The position numbers and the translations under genes are program-made. The notes below the pieces were generated by a model. It was not told the DNA's origin and did not search any database. It worked only from the letters and a program-made list of their open reading frames with translations. From Deltaproteobacteria bacterium (GTDB lineage Bacteria; Myxococcota; UBA796; SXON01): DNA of 45,502 bases. Below, in pieces: positions 33,137 through 41,029 of this stretch (positions are counted from its first letter, which is position 1; each line of letters starts with the position of its first letter). The stretch spans positions 1 through 45,502 of the forward strand of contig CANKNP010000003.1 of assembly GCA_947483545.1 (NCBI GenBank), in the 5' to 3' direction.

Positions 33137-33676
33137 TTGGCGCTGAGCTCGACGGTATTTCACGTCAAGATCGACCTCTCGGACATCGACCGCGGTGTGT
33201 ACGAGCAGCTCGATCTGCGCGTCGCCCGGCACCCGTCGGAGAGCATGCGCTACATGCTCACCCGCGTGATCGCCTATTGCCTCTCCTACGAAGAGGGGAT
33301 CTCGTTCTCCAAGGGCTTGAGCACCGCCGAAGAATCCGCCCTCTGGGTTCGGGACTTGCGGGGTGATCTGCAGGCGATCATCGAGGTCGGCACGCCCTCG
33401 GCCGAGCGCTTGCACAAGGCGAGTAAATCGGTGGGGCGGGTGATTGTGTACACCCAGCACGATCCCGCGCTCTTGAAGAGAGCGATGACGAAGAAGGTCG
33501 TCCACCGCGTAGAGGAGATCGAGGTCTACGAGATCCCGCCGCGATTCCTCGACGCCTTGGAGGCGCTCGTGGAGCGGACCTCCGACTGGTCGATGGTCCG
33601 CCAGGAGGGTCAGTTGTACATCACGGTGGGGGATGCGAGCGTGAATACGGAGGTGGTGCGGCACGGGTTGGGGTGA
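33137..33676 (+). CDS. yaeQ: YaeQ-family protein
   Basis: A 179-residue protein aligning with E. coli YaeQ along its length: ALSSTVFHVKIDLSDIDR, LRVARHPSESMRYMLTR, YEEGISFSKGLSTAEESALW and DLQAIIEVGTPSAERLHKAS. YaeQ has a PD-(D/E)XK-like fold, and Asp/Glu residues of the site are present here, but its function is not established; an early link to RfaH-type anti-termination was not sustained. The TTG start at 33137 yields the correct N-terminus and sits 4 bp after the radical SAM gene. Confidence 0.92.
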   Translation: MALSSTVFHVKIDLSDIDRGVYEQLDLRVARHPSESMRYMLTRVIAYCLSYEEGISFSKGLSTAEESALWVRDLRGDLQAIIEVGTPSAERLHKASKSVGRVIVYTQHDPALLKRAMTKKVVHRVEEIEVYEIPPRFLDALEALVERTSDWSMVRQEGQLYITVGDASVNTEVVRHGLG

Positions 33677-33748
33677 GGGGATCAGGAGGTGCGGCGCTCA
33701 ACTCTCGCCGCAAGTCAGCGCGAGGTCGAAAGTCTGGTGGCCCCCTGT

Positions 33749-34180
33749 CTACGCCTCGATCGCGCGCAAGTAGCCCCGCTCCGCGTAGCCGAGGAGGGCG
33801 CGATCCCGGGTGACGAGGATGGCGCTTTCGTGACGCGCGGTCGCGGCGATGATCCGATCCGAGGGATCTCCGTGAAGGTCTCCCGGCAGGCGAGTGCTGG
33901 CCACGGCGATCTCGGGCGACAGCGGAAGGATGCGGAGCCCCGCTCGTCTGGTGGCCTCGGCCACCCACTCGAGGCACTCCATCTGGAGCTGCAGGCGCCC
34001 TTTGGATTCCAGCATCGCCACCTCCCAGACGGAAATTGCGGAGACGGCGAGCGCCGACTCGGCGGAAGCGCGTCGGATGGCGTCGGTCGCGCCGCCGAGC
34101 AGGCGCTCCGGGCCGCCGTTCACCAGCCAGATCCAGACGTGCGTGTCGAGGACGAGGAGATCTACTGATCCGCTTCCCAC
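33749..34180 (-). CDS. vapC: PIN-domain toxin (VapC-type)
   Basis: A 143-residue PIN-domain ribonuclease. The acidic residues are in place: LVLDTHVWIW (first Asp), SVWEVAMLESKGRL (Glu), and SDRIIAATARHESAILVTRDRALLGY (C-terminal Asp pair). As a toxin it would cleave RNA and inhibit translation. The GTG start at 34180 overlaps the end of the Phd/YefM-type antitoxin gene by about 19 bp, the usual layout of type II toxin-antitoxin operons with antitoxin first. The protein appears intact. Confidence 0.9.
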   Translation of the reverse strand: MGSGSVDLLVLDTHVWIWLVNGGPERLLGGATDAIRRASAESALAVSAISVWEVAMLESKGRLQLQMECLEWVAEATRRAGLRILPLSPEIAVASTRLPGDLHGDPSDRIIAATARHESAILVTRDRALLGYAERGYLRAIEA

Positions 34181-34389
34181 TGTTCCTCCAGGGGCGCGAC
34201 CAGATCCCCGACCACGGTGACCGTCCCGCGCATGCAGCCGAACACGTCTCGCACTCCGGCCGCGGCGACGGGCACCAACTTGGCGACGGGCCGACCGCGC
34301 TTCGTGATGACAACCTCACGACCGGTTTCCTCGACCTCGTCCATCAGCTGAAGGCAGCGGGCCTTGAACTCGCCGGCGGGAATCTTCAT
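34162..34389 (-). CDS. Phd/YefM-type antitoxin
   Basis: A 75-residue antitoxin. The N-terminal segment MKIPAGEFKARCLQLMDEV, followed by VVITKRGRPVAKLVPV, is the DNA-binding Phd/YefM fold. The acidic, tryptophan-containing C-terminus (LEEQWEADQ) is suited to wrap and neutralise the PIN toxin encoded next. The ATG at 34389 is preferred over an upstream start at 34410 because it has a GAGG ribosome-binding site and leaves the operator palindrome outside the coding region. Phd proteins repress their own operon together with the toxin. Confidence 0.88.
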   Translation of the reverse strand: MKIPAGEFKARCLQLMDEVEETGREVVITKRGRPVAKLVPVAAAGVRDVFGCMRGTVTVVGDLVAPLEEQWEADQ

Positions 34390-34400
34390 GAGGCACCTCA

Positions 34401-34420
34401 CCATGGTCATATGTCCATGG
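34401..34420. promoter_or_regulatory. Operator-like 20-bp palindrome upstream of the toxin-antitoxin operon
   Basis: CCATGGTCATATGTCCATGG matches its own reverse complement at 18 of 20 positions. It lies 12 bp upstream of the antitoxin ATG, where Phd/YefM antitoxin dimers bind to autoregulate. Size and position fit an operator; binding is inferred. Confidence 0.65.
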
Positions 34421-34493
34421 TCGCCGTTCCGTCAAGATGGGGGTGGTCCGTCCAGGACTTGACGCGCGCCGAGAATGCGCCGATCCTGGTGGA

Positions 34494-35732
34494 ATGCTGC
34501 TCTTCCTCTTGATCGCCTGTGCGCCGCCGACCGTCGACAACTGCTCCGCGCCGGCAAACCAACGCGACGACGCCTCCGCCATGGCCGTCGAAACCGCCGG
34601 GGCCATCAACGTGCTCGGGCTCGGGCTGCTCGGGGCCCGCACCGACGAGAACCCGTTCCTGTCGCCCTTGTCGATCGCCGAAGCCCTGGCGTTCGTGCTC
34701 GCGGGCGCGGCGGGCGAGACCCTCTCCGAGCTTCAGACGGTCCTGGGGTCGAGCGACGACGCGAGCTACCACACGGGGATGGTCGAGATCCTCCAGGCGT
34801 TGCGCGGCGCGAGCGGTGACCCGGAGGCCGAGTGTCCGACCTGGACCTTTGCCGGCGACGCTGCGGCGTTCCTGGACGACCGGCTGGAGCCCACGGACGA
34901 ATGGCTGGCGATCCTCGCGGACCCCTACGGCGTCTCTCCCCAGACCGTGGATTTCACCAATCCCAGCGCCGCGGCCGAGACCATCTCCGACTGGGCCAGC
35001 GCGGCCACGCTCGGCCGGATCGAAGACATGGTGGGAGAAGAACAGATTGATCCCGAATACACGCTCTTCATGCTCGCGACCGCGCTGGTGTTCGATGCCA
35101 AGTGGGAAAACCCCTTCGACGAGGCGGACACCCAAGATCTGCCGTTCACCCGGGCGGACGGCACGTCCTTCGACACCCCCATGATGACGTCGATGTCCGA
35201 CGTGCGGCTGCTGTCGGTGGAGGGCGGGCTCGTCGGCGAGATCCCGTACCGGGGCCAGGACGTCGGCTTCGTGCTGATCGTCCCCAACGACCCCGGGGGG
35301 TTGGCGGCGCTCCTCGCAGGTTTGGATCTGACCCAGGTCGGGACCGATCTCAACGACCAGTACGCGTCTGAGGTGGACGTGCGGATGCCCCCGTTCGAGT
35401 TGGAATCTCGGGCGTCCTTGAACGCCCCGTTGCAAACTCTCGGCCTCCTCAAGGCCTTCGATCCATCCGAGGCGGACCTGTCCGCGTTGGCATCCCCTCC
35501 GCCGAACTATGAGGCCCTTTACATCGCCGAGGTGATGCACGACGCATGGATCCAGGTGGACGAGTCCGGAACCAAGGCCGCGGCCGTCACCACCGTGGAG
35601 GGAGACTCCGTCGACTCCGCCGAGCCGCTGCCAGGCACGCTCTACGCCGACCGCCCGTTCCTGTACGCGATCCGCGACCGCGTCACGGGCGTTTGGCTGT
35701 TCGCTGGGCGGATGGATTCGCCGCCGAGCTGA
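34494..35732 (+). CDS. Serpin-family protease inhibitor, lipoprotein
   Basis: A 412-residue bacterial serpin with an N-terminal lipoprotein signal (MLLFLLIACAPP, lipobox LIAC), so it is probably anchored in the outer membrane. Serpin features: NPFLSPLSIAEALAFVLAGA near the start, FDAKWENPF, and the reactive-centre hinge ESGTKAAAVT (E357 as P17). The distal ADRPFLYAIRD is also typical. The small-residue hinge indicates an inhibitory serpin. Counting P17 to P1 places Val at P1 (about residue 373), which suggests an elastase- or subtilisin-like target, but loop length varies. The ATG at 34494 is chosen for the lipoprotein signal. Confidence 0.9.
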   Translation: MLLFLLIACAPPTVDNCSAPANQRDDASAMAVETAGAINVLGLGLLGARTDENPFLSPLSIAEALAFVLAGAAGETLSELQTVLGSSDDASYHTGMVEILQALRGASGDPEAECPTWTFAGDAAAFLDDRLEPTDEWLAILADPYGVSPQTVDFTNPSAAAETISDWASAATLGRIEDMVGEEQIDPEYTLFMLATALVFDAKWENPFDEADTQDLPFTRADGTSFDTPMMTSMSDVRLLSVEGGLVGEIPYRGQDVGFVLIVPNDPGGLAALLAGLDLTQVGTDLNDQYASEVDVRMPPFELESRASLNAPLQTLGLLKAFDPSEADLSALASPPPNYEALYIAEVMHDAWIQVDESGTKAAAVTTVEGDSVDSAEPLPGTLYADRPFLYAIRDRVTGVWLFAGRMDSPPS

Positions 35733-36077
35733 GTCCCTCGTTCAATTCTCGGCACGGCACTGGCGCGCCGATGGGTGGGCCCCCACGGAGGCTGGGCAAC
35801 AATCGGAGGACGTACTTGTGCCCCAGGGAACCAACGCGACGCGCCGGGGCGCCCGTCACCGCCTGCCTCCTCATCTTCCCCTCCGCGTCTCCGTGTCTCC
35901 GTGGTTCGTCCGACTCTTTCCATCCTGGCGGGACGTTGAAAAGGGCGGCCACGGGGGGCCGCCCCTACGCGGATCCAGAGCCAGAGCGGGTTCAGTTCCG
36001 CACCACGGGCATTGTTGCCCAGCCTCACGGCCCGCCGCCCGAACCCCGAGCCCCGCAGCCTCGCGTTACCCTCCCCC
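35733..36077. repeat. Gene-free stretch with dispersed-type repeats and a hairpin
   Basis: About 345 bases between the serpin gene and a small membrane-protein gene; no convincing coding sequence. The segment near 35882-35905 (CGTCTCCGTGTCTCCGTGG) is the reverse complement of a CCACGGAGACACGGAG-type sequence that I recall as a common intergenic repeat in several bacterial phyla. At 35943-35950 and 35957-35964 GGGCGGCC and GGCCGCCC form a perfect 8-bp hairpin with a 6-base loop, which may terminate the serpin transcript. Confidence 0.6.
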
Positions 36078-36491
36078 ATGCTCTCCTCCCTCGTACAAGC
36101 CTTCAAAGAAGGCGGTTTCACGATGTTCTTCGTGCTCAGCGCGGACATGTTCGCGCTGGTGGCCATCGCCGTGGGGCTGGCTGCGGTGTTCCTGCTGCGC
36201 GGCCGAACCTCCGCCTGGGTGATCGCCGCGGTCGTCGGCATGATCGCGGTCTCCCCCGCGCTGATCGGCTACGCCGGCTACGAGCTCGGGATGAGCAAGG
36301 TGAACGCAGTACTCCCGCTGGTGGATCCGGAACAGAAGGACGCGCTCCTGGCCGCGGGGACCGACGAGGCGATGCAGAACGTGCGGTTTGGTGTCGGCAG
36401 CCTGTTGTGTACGGTGCCAGGTTTGGCGATGTTGTTCATCGTTGCGGCGATGGGCAAGGCGCCTCAGCCCGACAACAACGGCGGGATCTGA
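36078..36491 (+). CDS. Small membrane protein, three predicted membrane segments
   Basis: A 137-residue protein of unknown function. Hydrophobic segments lie at about residues 16-41, 46-70 and 103-127. The N-terminus MLSSLVQAFKEGGFTMFFVL resembles the beginning of MotA/ExbB-type proteins, but the protein is too short and lacks their later motifs, so I do not assign it. The ATG at 36078 directly precedes the first segment. The last 28 bp overlap the end of the convergent monooxygenase gene. Confidence 0.6.
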   Translation: MLSSLVQAFKEGGFTMFFVLSADMFALVAIAVGLAAVFLLRGRTSAWVIAAVVGMIAVSPALIGYAGYELGMSKVNAVLPLVDPEQKDALLAAGTDEAMQNVRFGVGSLLCTVPGLAMLFIVAAMGKAPQPDNNGGI

Positions 36492-37663
36492 ATCTCCGAG
36501 AACGGCCCCGTCTTTACGCCACACAAGCTGAGCGCCATCTGACGGCGATACCAGGCCCAAGCGTGCAACGGTCCCGCGATGAGATCCCGGACCGGCGCGA
36601 GGATGGGAAACGACGACTGAAAAAACGGCGTGATCAACCAACTGAAGAATTGGTAGAAGTCCACGTGGCGACGGCGCTGCCGGGCGTAATGCTGGAGCCC
36701 GGCGGGGATCTGCTCGGTGGTGAGCTGCTTCAAGGACGCGCTCAGGATCCAGGCGTCCCAAAGCGCGAGGTTGGCGCCCTGGCCGAGCTGCGGGCTCATC
36801 GCGTGGGCGCAATCGCCGAGCCAGACGACACGGCCATCGAAGGTCGGCTTGGTACGGACGGAAAAATAGGGCGCGAACACCGCATCCTCGGCGCCATCGA
36901 TGGGCGCCTCGGGCCACAGGTCGTGGATCTCCTGGATCCAGGCTGCCTGACCCCGAGCGCGCCATGCGGGGACAGCATCGGCCCGGATGCTCCAGAACAT
37001 GCTGGTGGTGGGGACGCCCGGTCGATGCATCCTCTCGCCAGAGGGCAGCGCTCCGATGAACCGCCGGGTGTCCTGGTAGACCTGAAAGAGCCGGGACGAT
37101 GCGGATAGCTCGGGATCCTCAGAGACATACCAAAGCGCGCCCCAAGGGTAGGGCGTGACCTTGGCCCACGGCGGACGCAGCTGGGACCGGGCGCCGTCTG
37201 CGACGATAACGAGGTCGAATTTCTCTGAGGTGTTGGCCAATTCGACCGTGCCGTCTGCCCGCACGGACTGGGCCTCCACGCCAGCGTGAACGGTGATCCC
37301 TGCTCGGGGAAGCGCGTTGAACAACGCCGCGAACAGGGAGCCGCGCTGCACGCCGTAGCCGTGGTCGGGGCCTGGGAGGACATCCGCCGGATGCAAGTCG
37401 CCGTAGGCCAGATCGATCACCCGGCGCCCCCGCCGATTCCGACCATACAACGCGTCGATTCGCTGCCCGCGCCCCGCCACCTCCTCCAGCAGGCCGAGAT
37501 CCGCCAGCACCCGCTGGCCAGTCGGCTGCAACAGGATCCCGGCGCCGATGGGCTGCGGATCCGGCACACGCTCAAACACCGTGACCTGGTGCCCTTCCCG
37601 CGCCAAAAAGAGCGCCGCGGCCGGGCCCGCTGTCCCGGCGCCGATGACCGCGATGCGGCTCAT
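36464..37663 (-). CDS. FAD-dependent monooxygenase (class A flavoprotein)
   Basis: A 399-residue flavin hydroxylase of the PHBH/UbiH-like fold. The FAD-binding GAGTAGPAAALFL opens the protein, an Asp-Gly segment (LVIVADGARSQLR) follows mid-way, and the second FAD motif is VVWLGDCAHAMSPQLGQGAN. Such enzymes hydroxylate aromatic rings or epoxidise polyenes and often tailor secondary metabolites or quinones. The ATG at 37663 overlaps the stop of the upstream GT-C/TPR gene (ATGA), making it the last gene of a three-gene operon with two glycosyltransferase-type proteins. It may modify the same product, but the substrate is unknown. Confidence 0.9.
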   Translation of the reverse strand: MSRIAVIGAGTAGPAAALFLAREGHQVTVFERVPDPQPIGAGILLQPTGQRVLADLGLLEEVAGRGQRIDALYGRNRRGRRVIDLAYGDLHPADVLPGPDHGYGVQRGSLFAALFNALPRAGITVHAGVEAQSVRADGTVELANTSEKFDLVIVADGARSQLRPPWAKVTPYPWGALWYVSEDPELSASSRLFQVYQDTRRFIGALPSGERMHRPGVPTTSMFWSIRADAVPAWRARGQAAWIQEIHDLWPEAPIDGAEDAVFAPYFSVRTKPTFDGRVVWLGDCAHAMSPQLGQGANLALWDAWILSASLKQLTTEQIPAGLQHYARQRRRHVDFYQFFSWLITPFFQSSFPILAPVRDLIAGPLHAWAWYRRQMALSLCGVKTGPFSEIQIPPLLSG

Positions 37664-39207
37664 CCGCCGATCCTGTCGCGCACAAGGGCGGCCTCTGCGC
37701 CGAAGGGCAGGTTCTCCAAATAGGCGACATAGTATTTTCGAGCCACCATCGTGTCCCCTCGCTCCCAGTTCAGGTGCCCCAGGTTGAGCAAGGCGACCGG
37801 ATCGGTGGGGCACCACTGAAGCGCGCTGTTGTATTCGTCCATGGCCTGCCGACGTTGGCCCTGCCGCAACGCAAACGCTCCAAGGTTGTTGTGGGCCGCG
37901 CACGAGGTAGGGTGCGTACGGGAGAGCGCCGTCCAAATCTCGGCCGCACCCGCCTCGTCGCCTTGCTCCGCGCGCATGATCCCAAGGTTGATAGCGGCAT
38001 GTTCGTCGTCGGGGCGAAGTTCGAGCACGGCGCGGAAGCCCTTTTCGGCGTCCGCCCAGCGTTTCGCGAAGCGGAGCGCGTCCGCATGCCCGAAGGTCGC
38101 GTCCGCGCTTTGGGGGTACAGCTCAGCCGCGCGACGCCAGAGCAGCACTTCATCGGACCAGAGGCGGTTCTGCCGCAAAGTGAGCGCGCCGAAGAGCACG
38201 AAGGCCACGGCCACCATCGGCATCGCCTGGCGCTTCTGAAGCCAGGTGACCAGGGCCGCGATCAAGGGGACGCCGACAAGGTAGGCGCGGTGCTCGGCCA
38301 TCGTCTCCTTGAGCGGGATCGCGCTGGCGGGCAGCACCCAGCAGGCGATGAGCAGCCCGCCAAGGGCGAGCCCATCGTCCCGCTTGCGCCACCACCGAAA
38401 CATCAGGAGCGCGATCGCGTAGGCCCAGACGACGGCGAGCACCGCCGAGAGGATGCGACGGGCGCCGTCAAGGGGAGGATCATGGAGGATGGACTGTCCA
38501 AAGGGCACAATCCAAAGCGTCAGATAGCGCGTCCAGGCGTCGCCCTGGGAGGCGAACTGGTCGATGAGCGGGCGCTGCACCTCGACCTGCGGCCACCCCA
38601 TGAAGCCGACGCGCGTGACCGCACCGCCGAGGACCATCGCAGCCATTGCGGCCAGGAATCGGCGGGAGTACCCCTCTGGCTTGAGCAGCCAGAGCCAGAC
38701 GGGGAGCAGGATCGCCAGCTCCTTCGTGAGGAGCGCCGCGCCGACAAGCCCGACCGTCACTCGGGTATGACCCCGCAGCCAGGTGTAGGAGGCGCCGAGC
38801 CAGAAGGTGGCACACAGCGCGTCGGAGCGCCCCGTGATGTAGGTGACACCCTGCACACACATTGGATGGATGCCCCACAGCAAGGCGGCGCACCAGGCAA
38901 TCCGGGAGGAGGTGCGCTGCGCGAGCACCAAACCGACGAGGCAGACATTCACGAGGTGAATGCCCATCGATGTCAGGTGGTACACGAAGGGGTCCAGCCC
39001 GCCGACAGCCCAATTCGCCGCGTAAGAAGCTATCAGTAGCGGGCGTGAGACATTGTAGGTGAGCAGCGCACGCAGGTCGGTGTACACCCGCAGGCTCGGA
39101 TTTCCAATGACCTCCAACTTGTCGTCATACACAAAAGGGGCATGTGCGCCGAACCCCCACGCAATCAAGAGACCGATGAACCCCGCGACAAGCCAGACCC
39201 GGTTCAC
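37660..39207 (-). CDS. TMTC-like GT-C membrane protein with TPR domain
   Basis: A 515-residue protein. It begins with a membrane segment followed by APFVYDDKLEVIGNPSLR, the acidic luminal/periplasmic loop typical of TMTC-type and related GT-C O-glycosyltransferases. About 10 hydrophobic segments continue to roughly residue 345, then TPR repeats to the end (for example FRAVLELRPDDEHAAINLGI and YNSALQWCPTDPVALLNLGHL). Such proteins use lipid-linked sugars to O-glycosylate exported proteins. The GTG at 39207 overlaps the stop of the upstream GT4 gene (GTGA), and its own stop overlaps the monooxygenase start, so the three are translationally coupled. The glycosyl transfer role is inferred from the loop and topology. 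Confidence 0.82.
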   Translation of the reverse strand: MNRVWLVAGFIGLLIAWGFGAHAPFVYDDKLEVIGNPSLRVYTDLRALLTYNVSRPLLIASYAANWAVGGLDPFVYHLTSMGIHLVNVCLVGLVLAQRTSSRIAWCAALLWGIHPMCVQGVTYITGRSDALCATFWLGASYTWLRGHTRVTVGLVGAALLTKELAILLPVWLWLLKPEGYSRRFLAAMAAMVLGGAVTRVGFMGWPQVEVQRPLIDQFASQGDAWTRYLTLWIVPFGQSILHDPPLDGARRILSAVLAVVWAYAIALLMFRWWRKRDDGLALGGLLIACWVLPASAIPLKETMAEHRAYLVGVPLIAALVTWLQKRQAMPMVAVAFVLFGALTLRQNRLWSDEVLLWRRAAELYPQSADATFGHADALRFAKRWADAEKGFRAVLELRPDDEHAAINLGIMRAEQGDEAGAAEIWTALSRTHPTSCAAHNNLGAFALRQGQRRQAMDEYNSALQWCPTDPVALLNLGHLNWERGDTMVARKYYVAYLENLPFGAEAALVRDRIGG

Positions 39208-40319
39208 GCGAGCTCCCGGTACAGGTCGAGGTACCGGGCCGCCACCTTGTCGGAGTCGGCGTTGTGCGCGATCCAAGCCTGACCGCGCCGCACCATCTCC
39301 TCTGCCCGCCCCTGATCCGAGAGCAACGTGCGGATCGACGTGGTCAGGCTGTCGACGTCGCCGTGATCGACGAGCAAGCCTGCACCCGCTTCCGTGATCA
39401 TCTCGCCACAGCCGCAGTCGCCGCCCACGATCACAGGCGCACCGCAGAGCAGGCCCTCCAACGGCACGAGCCCGAACACCTCGCGGGCGGAGGCGTAGAC
39501 CAGCACGTCCGCATCCACGAGCAGGCGCAATCGCTCGGGTCCCTCCAGCGTCCCGAGATAGTGGGCGTTTCCCGCTGGTAGTGCCATTCCCCTCGCGCTC
39601 CCGGCGATGGCGAGGCGCACGTTTGGAATCTTGGCGCACGCGGCGACGAGGTGCTCGACACCTTTCCGCGGGGTGATCTGGCCGAGGTAGACGACGAGCG
39701 GCTCGGGACCCCACCCGTGCAACGCGCGAAAGCTCCCGCGAGGGGGCAGGTTGGCGAAGTCCTCGAGCACGAGCCCGTTGGGGATGCGCCGAATCCGGGA
39801 TCCAGCGACGCCTGCGAGCAGAAAGTCCCGGACCTCTGCCCGGCTGGTGGCGACGAGCGCGTCGACCTGGAGCGGCACGTCCCCGTCGAACACCCAGTCC
39901 CAAACGCGCTTGGCGGTCACCTTGCGTTCGATGCGGGGAAGCGTGCCGTTCGGGGTCTGGACGATGGGGATGCCGGCGCGACGGGCAGCGTGGAACGCGG
40001 CGAAGTTGAGGAGGTGCCGGTGCCCGTGGAGGTGCACGACGTCCACGCCATCGAGGGGGGGGAGGGTCGTCGGCAGGAAGAGCTGCTGAGACCAGGCGAG
40101 CCGGTTGGAGAGCAAGCGGGAGGTGTGCACGTCGATCCCGTCGAACGAACGCCGGGGCGACACGCCGGCGCGGGAGGTGCGGTCGAACGCATCGGTCGTC
40201 CAGACCCGCACATCCGCGCCCTGTCGGGCCTGCGCCTGGCCCAACGCCACGACCACCCGCGGAATACCGCCGTAGGCCCAGGTCGGCGGGAAGTAGGGCG
40301 TCACGTGCAGGACGCGCAC
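39204..40319 (-). CDS. Glycosyltransferase family 4
   Basis: A 371-residue GT-B retaining glycosyltransferase. The N-terminal VRVLHVTPYFPPTWAYGGIP with its Gly-rich acceptor loop and the C-terminal donor-site motif EVFGLVPLEGLLCG (E-x7-E) are diagnostic, together with VVYLGQITPRKGVEHLV. It transfers a sugar from a nucleotide donor to a cell-surface lipid or polysaccharide intermediate on the cytoplasmic face. The GTG at 40319 gives the canonical beginning; the long upstream extension runs into the divergent lipoprotein gene and is rejected. First gene of the operon with the TMTC-like protein and monooxygenase. Confidence 0.93.
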   Translation of the reverse strand: MRVLHVTPYFPPTWAYGGIPRVVVALGQAQARQGADVRVWTTDAFDRTSRAGVSPRRSFDGIDVHTSRLLSNRLAWSQQLFLPTTLPPLDGVDVVHLHGHRHLLNFAAFHAARRAGIPIVQTPNGTLPRIERKVTAKRVWDWVFDGDVPLQVDALVATSRAEVRDFLLAGVAGSRIRRIPNGLVLEDFANLPPRGSFRALHGWGPEPLVVYLGQITPRKGVEHLVAACAKIPNVRLAIAGSARGMALPAGNAHYLGTLEGPERLRLLVDADVLVYASAREVFGLVPLEGLLCGAPVIVGGDCGCGEMITEAGAGLLVDHGDVDSLTTSIRTLLSDQGRAEEMVRRGQAWIAHNADSDKVAARYLDLYRELA

Positions 40320-40391
40320 ATCAAGCCTGGAGAGCGGGGCACCGTCGCGCTGTATCCCCGATTCGGTTACGCGGGCCCGGCCGGAGGCCCC

Positions 40392-40745
40392 TTGCGCCCA
40401 TACCTCTTGTCTCTCCTCGCCTTCGCCCTCACCGGCTGCGCCGTCCAGCATGACTGCGCGACCGCGTGCGACAAGTTGTTCGGCAGCAAAGCGGGAGAAT
40501 GCGAGATCGCCGTGGCCGGGAACACCCCCGCGGAGATGATCAGCGACTGCCGGGGCCACTGCGAGCAGGCCATGGCGCAGGCCGGCGAGGTGGGCGACTA
40601 CAACCCCAACGAGCGGTCCTCCGGGAACGAGGATGTCGGGCTCGACAACGACGCCCAGGCGGCGCTCTGGATGGATTGCGTCGATGAGACCGCCTGCGCC
40701 GACCTGAAGGACAACTATTGCGCTCCCACGACGAATTACCCGTAG
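40392..40745 (+). CDS. Cysteine-rich lipoprotein, first of a tandem pair
   Basis: A 117-residue predicted lipoprotein, signal LRPYLLSLLAFALTGC with lipobox LTGC. The mature part has at least eight cysteines in a pattern repeated in the next gene: CATAC, then CE, CRGHC, and finally CVDETAC plus a terminal C. Disulfide bonding in the periplasm is likely. The TTG start at 40392 has a GGAGG site just upstream. The stop codon overlaps the start of the second lipoprotein gene (TAGTG). No family is recognised. Confidence 0.7.
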   Translation: MRPYLLSLLAFALTGCAVQHDCATACDKLFGSKAGECEIAVAGNTPAEMISDCRGHCEQAMAQAGEVGDYNPNERSSGNEDVGLDNDAQAALWMDCVDETACADLKDNYCAPTTNYP

Positions 40746-41026
40746 TGCGCGCCGCACTCGCCCTGTTCTGTCTGGTCCTCGCGGGGTGCGGGGCCACCTG
40801 CGAGCAGGTCTGCGACCACATCGTCGCCTGCGAAGAGCTTCCGACCGAGCGCATGAGCAGCGCCGAGTGTGAGGCGTCCTGCCGCGAACAGAAGGACCTG
40901 TACGACCGATGGGCCGACATCCAAAAGCAGGATGCGCTCCAGGCCGAGCTGGACTGCTTGCGGGATGCGCCGTGCGAGGACATCGCGGTCGGTGTCTGCT
41001 ACGACCCCGCGATCTGGAGCTATTGA
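40745..41026 (+). CDS. Cysteine-rich lipoprotein, second of a tandem pair
   Basis: A 93-residue predicted lipoprotein (signal to LAGC). The cysteine pattern parallels the preceding gene: CEQVC, a central C, CEASC, then CLRDAPC and a final C, with similar spacing, so the two probably arose by duplication. The mature protein is acidic and mostly helical. The GTG at 40745 overlaps the previous stop. No known family is apparent. Confidence 0.7.
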   Translation: MRAALALFCLVLAGCGATCEQVCDHIVACEELPTERMSSAECEASCREQKDLYDRWADIQKQDALQAELDCLRDAPCEDIAVGVCYDPAIWSY

Positions 41027-41029
41027 GCT

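Noticed and set aside
39204..40757. Glycosyltransferase starting near 40757
   Set aside because: The extension is antisense to the first Cys-rich lipoprotein gene; the GT4 N-terminus begins at GTG 40319.
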